Assembly (NCBI GenBank): GCA_024196135.1
Contig: JAMQCK010001167.1
Location: 1 to 11,254 of the forward strand
Length of the DNA stretch: 11,254 nt
Reading direction: 5' to 3'
Source: Pleurotus ostreatus/Saccharomyces cerevisiae fusant
Taxonomy: Eukaryota > Opisthokonta
Shown: positions 9,554-11,254 of the stretch, piece by piece
How the letters are laid out: each line of letters begins with the position of its first letter
Position numbering within the stretch: position 1 is the stretch's first letter
The notes under the pieces: generated by a model
The model's database searches: none
What the model saw: only the letters and a program-made list of their open reading frames with translations
What the model was told of the DNA's origin: nothing
Translations under genes and position numbers: made by a program

Positions 9554-9831
9554 ATAGGCAATGTTGTGAGTCGCCCGCCTCATGCCTACTGCTGTAAAAG
9601 CCTCGTGTACTCAATGCCTAACCCCAAAAATTTCCAGAACGTTGGGGTAGCCGCTCTTGTCTCAGACCAGCATGAGATCTCCCTCCCCGCTGTTCCGAGG
9701 TGAGCTGGCCCGCGGTGGCGGCCTACCTGCTGCAACACCCTGCACCCCGTCGTCACTGCATGGCAGATAGGGCGGTAGGGCGTTGCATGCGTTGGCCGCC
9801 GCCACCATCTCATTATTTTGATGTTTTCTGA
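9554..9831. other. Spacer between the KDZ and TET/JBP-like genes
   Basis: No gene is supported here. The spacer holds a foldback (9714-9806) and short frames, one of which (ATG at 9614 to 9699) ends just before a good donor-like GTGAGC at 9700. Joining that frame to the next acceptor (9847) gives the wrong phase for the downstream gene, so I do not use it as a first exon. It includes the KDZ 3' end and presumably the next promoter. Confidence 0.5.
9714..9806. repeat. Imperfect foldback with paired outer and inner arms
   Basis: GGTGGCGGC (9714-9722) pairs perfectly with GCCGCCACC (9798-9806). Further in, TGCAACACCCT (9731-9741) pairs with AGGGCGTTGCA (9777-9787) at 10 of 11 positions. A small CTGC-ATG-GCAG hairpin lies near the centre. 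Together they make a 93-nt imperfect hairpin, like a short foldback element or a structured RNA. No target-site duplication is evident. Confidence 0.6.
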
Positions 9832-9847
9832 TGCCCGCCACACACAG

Positions 9848-10766
9848 ATCGCCGGACGCGTTCAGGCAGAACGTATTGCAGCATTGTCCCCCTGAAGACT
9901 GGCGTCATCATCAACGACCTGGCCCGCAAGGCCGCGGAGGACGATGAGGAGGCGTTGGCATCGGATGTGGATGTGGAGTCAGACCTCACACCTCTGCCGT
10001 CCAGCCGCTCTGCAAGCCCTAGCATCGAAGACTCAGATGATGGGTGGCGTGCTGGAGTGGCTGCTGCGATTGCCGGCGTGCGGGGCCGCAACTCGAAGGC
10101 CACCAAAAGGCTGCGACGGCGCAAGCGATTGCGTGAGGATGATTTCGGCGTCGAGAGCGCCAAGACGAAGCGGGTCAGGGGGGAGAAGATTCTTCAGGCG
10201 CATATTGGGGGGGTTGAATACGTTGTTGACAGTGCGCCGGTAACTTCAACCGGGTTTACCGCCTTGCGTGACGCCGGGGAGAGGGGGCTTGCAGAGCGGG
10301 AGGACTTGCAGGACTTTGACTACGTTGATTGGCAGGGCAGGTGCGTGCCTTCTGATCTTGCCCCACCTATGGACTGATGGATGTCAGGGAGACGGTGGCT
10401 TTCATTGCGAGCCGGGAGGACGATGAGCCTGCGGTCCTAGTTGTCCTTGCAGGGCGTGTTCCCGGCGCGTCGGACGCTGAGTTTGGCGCTCTGGCCAATG
10501 AAATTGAGGAGGGGGCACGCAGGATGACCTTCTCCCCGGATGAGCGGCAGCATCGCCGGGGTGACTTCATGGCCAAGGCGCATGGCTTTTCTCATGGCGG
10601 CGGCCAGAAGGTGCGCAGCTTCCCCGTTACCTTTACCTCGGCAACGCTAACCAATTGCTAGCGTCCGGGTGCCCTAGCCCATTCCCCAAAGAACAAGAGA
10701 GAACTCGATCGCCTGGTCCAGCTCCCCTTGATGCGACGCATAGGGCATCACGCGTCTTGTGCGTAG
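9848..10766 (+). pseudogene. TET/JBP-type dioxygenase-like gene, N-terminal part, truncated
   Basis: Coding blocks are 9848-10340, 10388-10610 and 10662-10766, joined by introns of 47 nt (GTGCGT...GTCAG) and 51 nt (GTGCGC...GCTAG, branch CTAAC), giving about 272 residues in one frame. Seen in order: an Arg-rich start, an acidic ESDLTPLPSSR segment, a basic helix (RLRRRKR), TGFTALRDAG, DYVDWQGR, VLVVLAGRVPG, HRRGDF and GFSHGGGQK, then RPGALAHSPKNKRELD and LMRRIGHHASCA before TAG (10764-10766). The WxGR, VLAG, HRRGDF and GGGQ series matches, from memory, the region preceding the 2-oxoglutarate/Fe(II) core in basidiomycete TET/JBP-like proteins, 5-methylcytosine oxidases linked to KDZ transposons. 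No HxD iron site or downstream core follows, so catalysis is not possible from what is visible. The first exon is unclear: 9848 follows a CACACAG acceptor, and the nearest ATG (9831) is in another frame. Confidence 0.7.
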
Positions 10767-10974
10767 CCGATCCAGTTATGCAGCTGATGTCTTAAAGCCT
10801 TTGCAAAGTTGCCTCTAAGTTAAAGGACGTGCTTTTGCAAAGTTCACGAAGTGTTTACCTGCACAGCCACTGCCCCCCGGGATCTCGCCGGCGATGCCTC
10901 CGGGCAGCGCCCGATGCGGCAGGCGACCCCCCGAGCTCACCACTCGGGCTTTTCCGAGCGTCGCGCCGCTCCGC

Positions 10975-10990
10975 CGCGCGCGCGCGCGCG
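10975..10990. repeat. (CG)8 dinucleotide run
   Basis: Eight uninterrupted CG dinucleotides lie in a CpG-rich surrounding. Alternating CG can adopt Z-DNA. It also shows that this stretch has not suffered strong CpG depletion. Confidence 0.85.
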
Positions 10991-11230
10991 ATTGATGCGC
11001 CTTCCCGCGCGTTGCGCTCGCTTAGTCAGCACGTCGCGCGGCCTCGCAAGCGCGCGCGTCGTCGCCGTCGCCGCCGCTCGTCGTCCTCCGCGCCGAAAGT
11101 AGCAAAAAAGATGTATTTTTGTTAGTTACATACAGTATAGATGTAAGCAGAGGCTGAACAACAAAAAGAACAGCAACAAATGAGGAATAGACCGGATGAA
11201 AAAAATTTCGCCAACGCGATGCGCGTCGTG

Positions 11231-11250
11231 CAGCCCGCGTAGACGGGCTG
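11231..11250. repeat. 7-bp GC-rich hairpin
   Basis: CAGCCCG (11231-11237) and CGGGCTG (11244-11250) are perfect inverted copies around a six-base loop. It sits a few bases before the window edge, so its context is unknown. Confidence 0.6.
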
Positions 11251-11254
11251 GGCA

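Larger units (their letters stand above)
10767..11254. other. Non-coding end of the window
   Basis: The first part (to about 11095) is very GC- and CpG-rich, and the remainder is AT-richer. Arg-rich frames of 83-98 codons cross it but look like consequences of base composition. None shows the dioxygenase core expected downstream of the truncated gene. Near 10799 and 10834 a TTTGCAAAGTT sequence is repeated 35 bp apart. No other gene or RNA is recognised. Confidence 0.5.

Noticed and set aside
9044..9583. 179-codon minus-strand frame
   Set aside because: It is a shadow of the last KDZ exon, proline- and arginine-rich from the complementary codon bias.
9614..9699. Candidate first exon for the TET/JBP-like gene ending at a GTGAGC donor
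   Set aside because: Splicing to the acceptor at 9847 gives the wrong phase, and the intron would be about 148 nt against 45-51 for all others here.
10930..10952. CCCGAG...CTCGGG hairpin followed by a short T run, like a bacterial terminator
   Set aside because: The stem is only 6 bp and the genome is eukaryotic by its introns, so a rho-independent terminator is not expected.
10829..11125. Arg-rich frames of 83-98 codons
   Set aside because: They arise from very GC-rich CpG sequence, show no motif and cannot be joined to the truncated TET/JBP-like gene to give a dioxygenase core.

Overview
The window looks like a piece of an Agaricomycete (basidiomycete) genome. Coding parts are GC-rich. 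Genes are split by short GT-AG introns of 45-51 nt, with CTRAY-type branch points visible in most. The proteins belong to families I know from mushroom and polypore genomes. Species cannot be determined from the sequence alone. The region is accessory, transposon-type DNA rather than housekeeping sequence.

Left part (1-2335): the 3' end of a retroelement Gag-like frame with a zinc-knuckle-like cluster stops at 300. About 2 kb of more AT-rich DNA follows, with no gene I can support. Its clearest structure is an array at 1864-2125: a 47-bp tandem unit in which ten-base near-palindromes of the AGACATGTCT type recur at alternating 30- and 17-bp spacing. Two isolated pairs with the same 17-bp spacing lie upstream (1644-1742).

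Middle (2336-4837, minus strand): a four-exon gene whose three introns are each exactly 47 nt. It encodes a 786-residue protein of a family that I recall as common in Agaricomycetes but functionally uncharacterised. A 1.1-kb promoter region (4838-5975) separates it from the divergent gene on the plus strand. That region holds a pyrimidine-rich tract and a perfect 16-bp palindrome.

Right part (5976-10766, plus strand): an apparently intact six-exon KDZ (Kyakuja-Dileera-Zisupton) transposase gene of 1105 residues, with its N-terminal CxC-type cysteine cluster and an RNase H-like core. Immediately downstream, in the same orientation, is the N-terminal part of a gene resembling the basidiomycete TET/JBP-type 2-oxoglutarate/Fe(II) dioxygenases, a family known to travel with KDZ transposases. 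Its frame continues through two introns and then stops before any catalytic HxD core, so it is a truncated relic here or its remaining exons are misplaced. The last 490 bases are non-coding, with a (CG)8 run and a small GC-rich hairpin.

Working picture: this is a KDZ-type element carrying a transposase and a remnant of its DNA-methylcytosine-oxidase partner. The divergent uncharacterised gene may be a third passenger or simply a neighbour. I could not identify terminal inverted repeats or target-site duplications by eye, so the element's ends are open.
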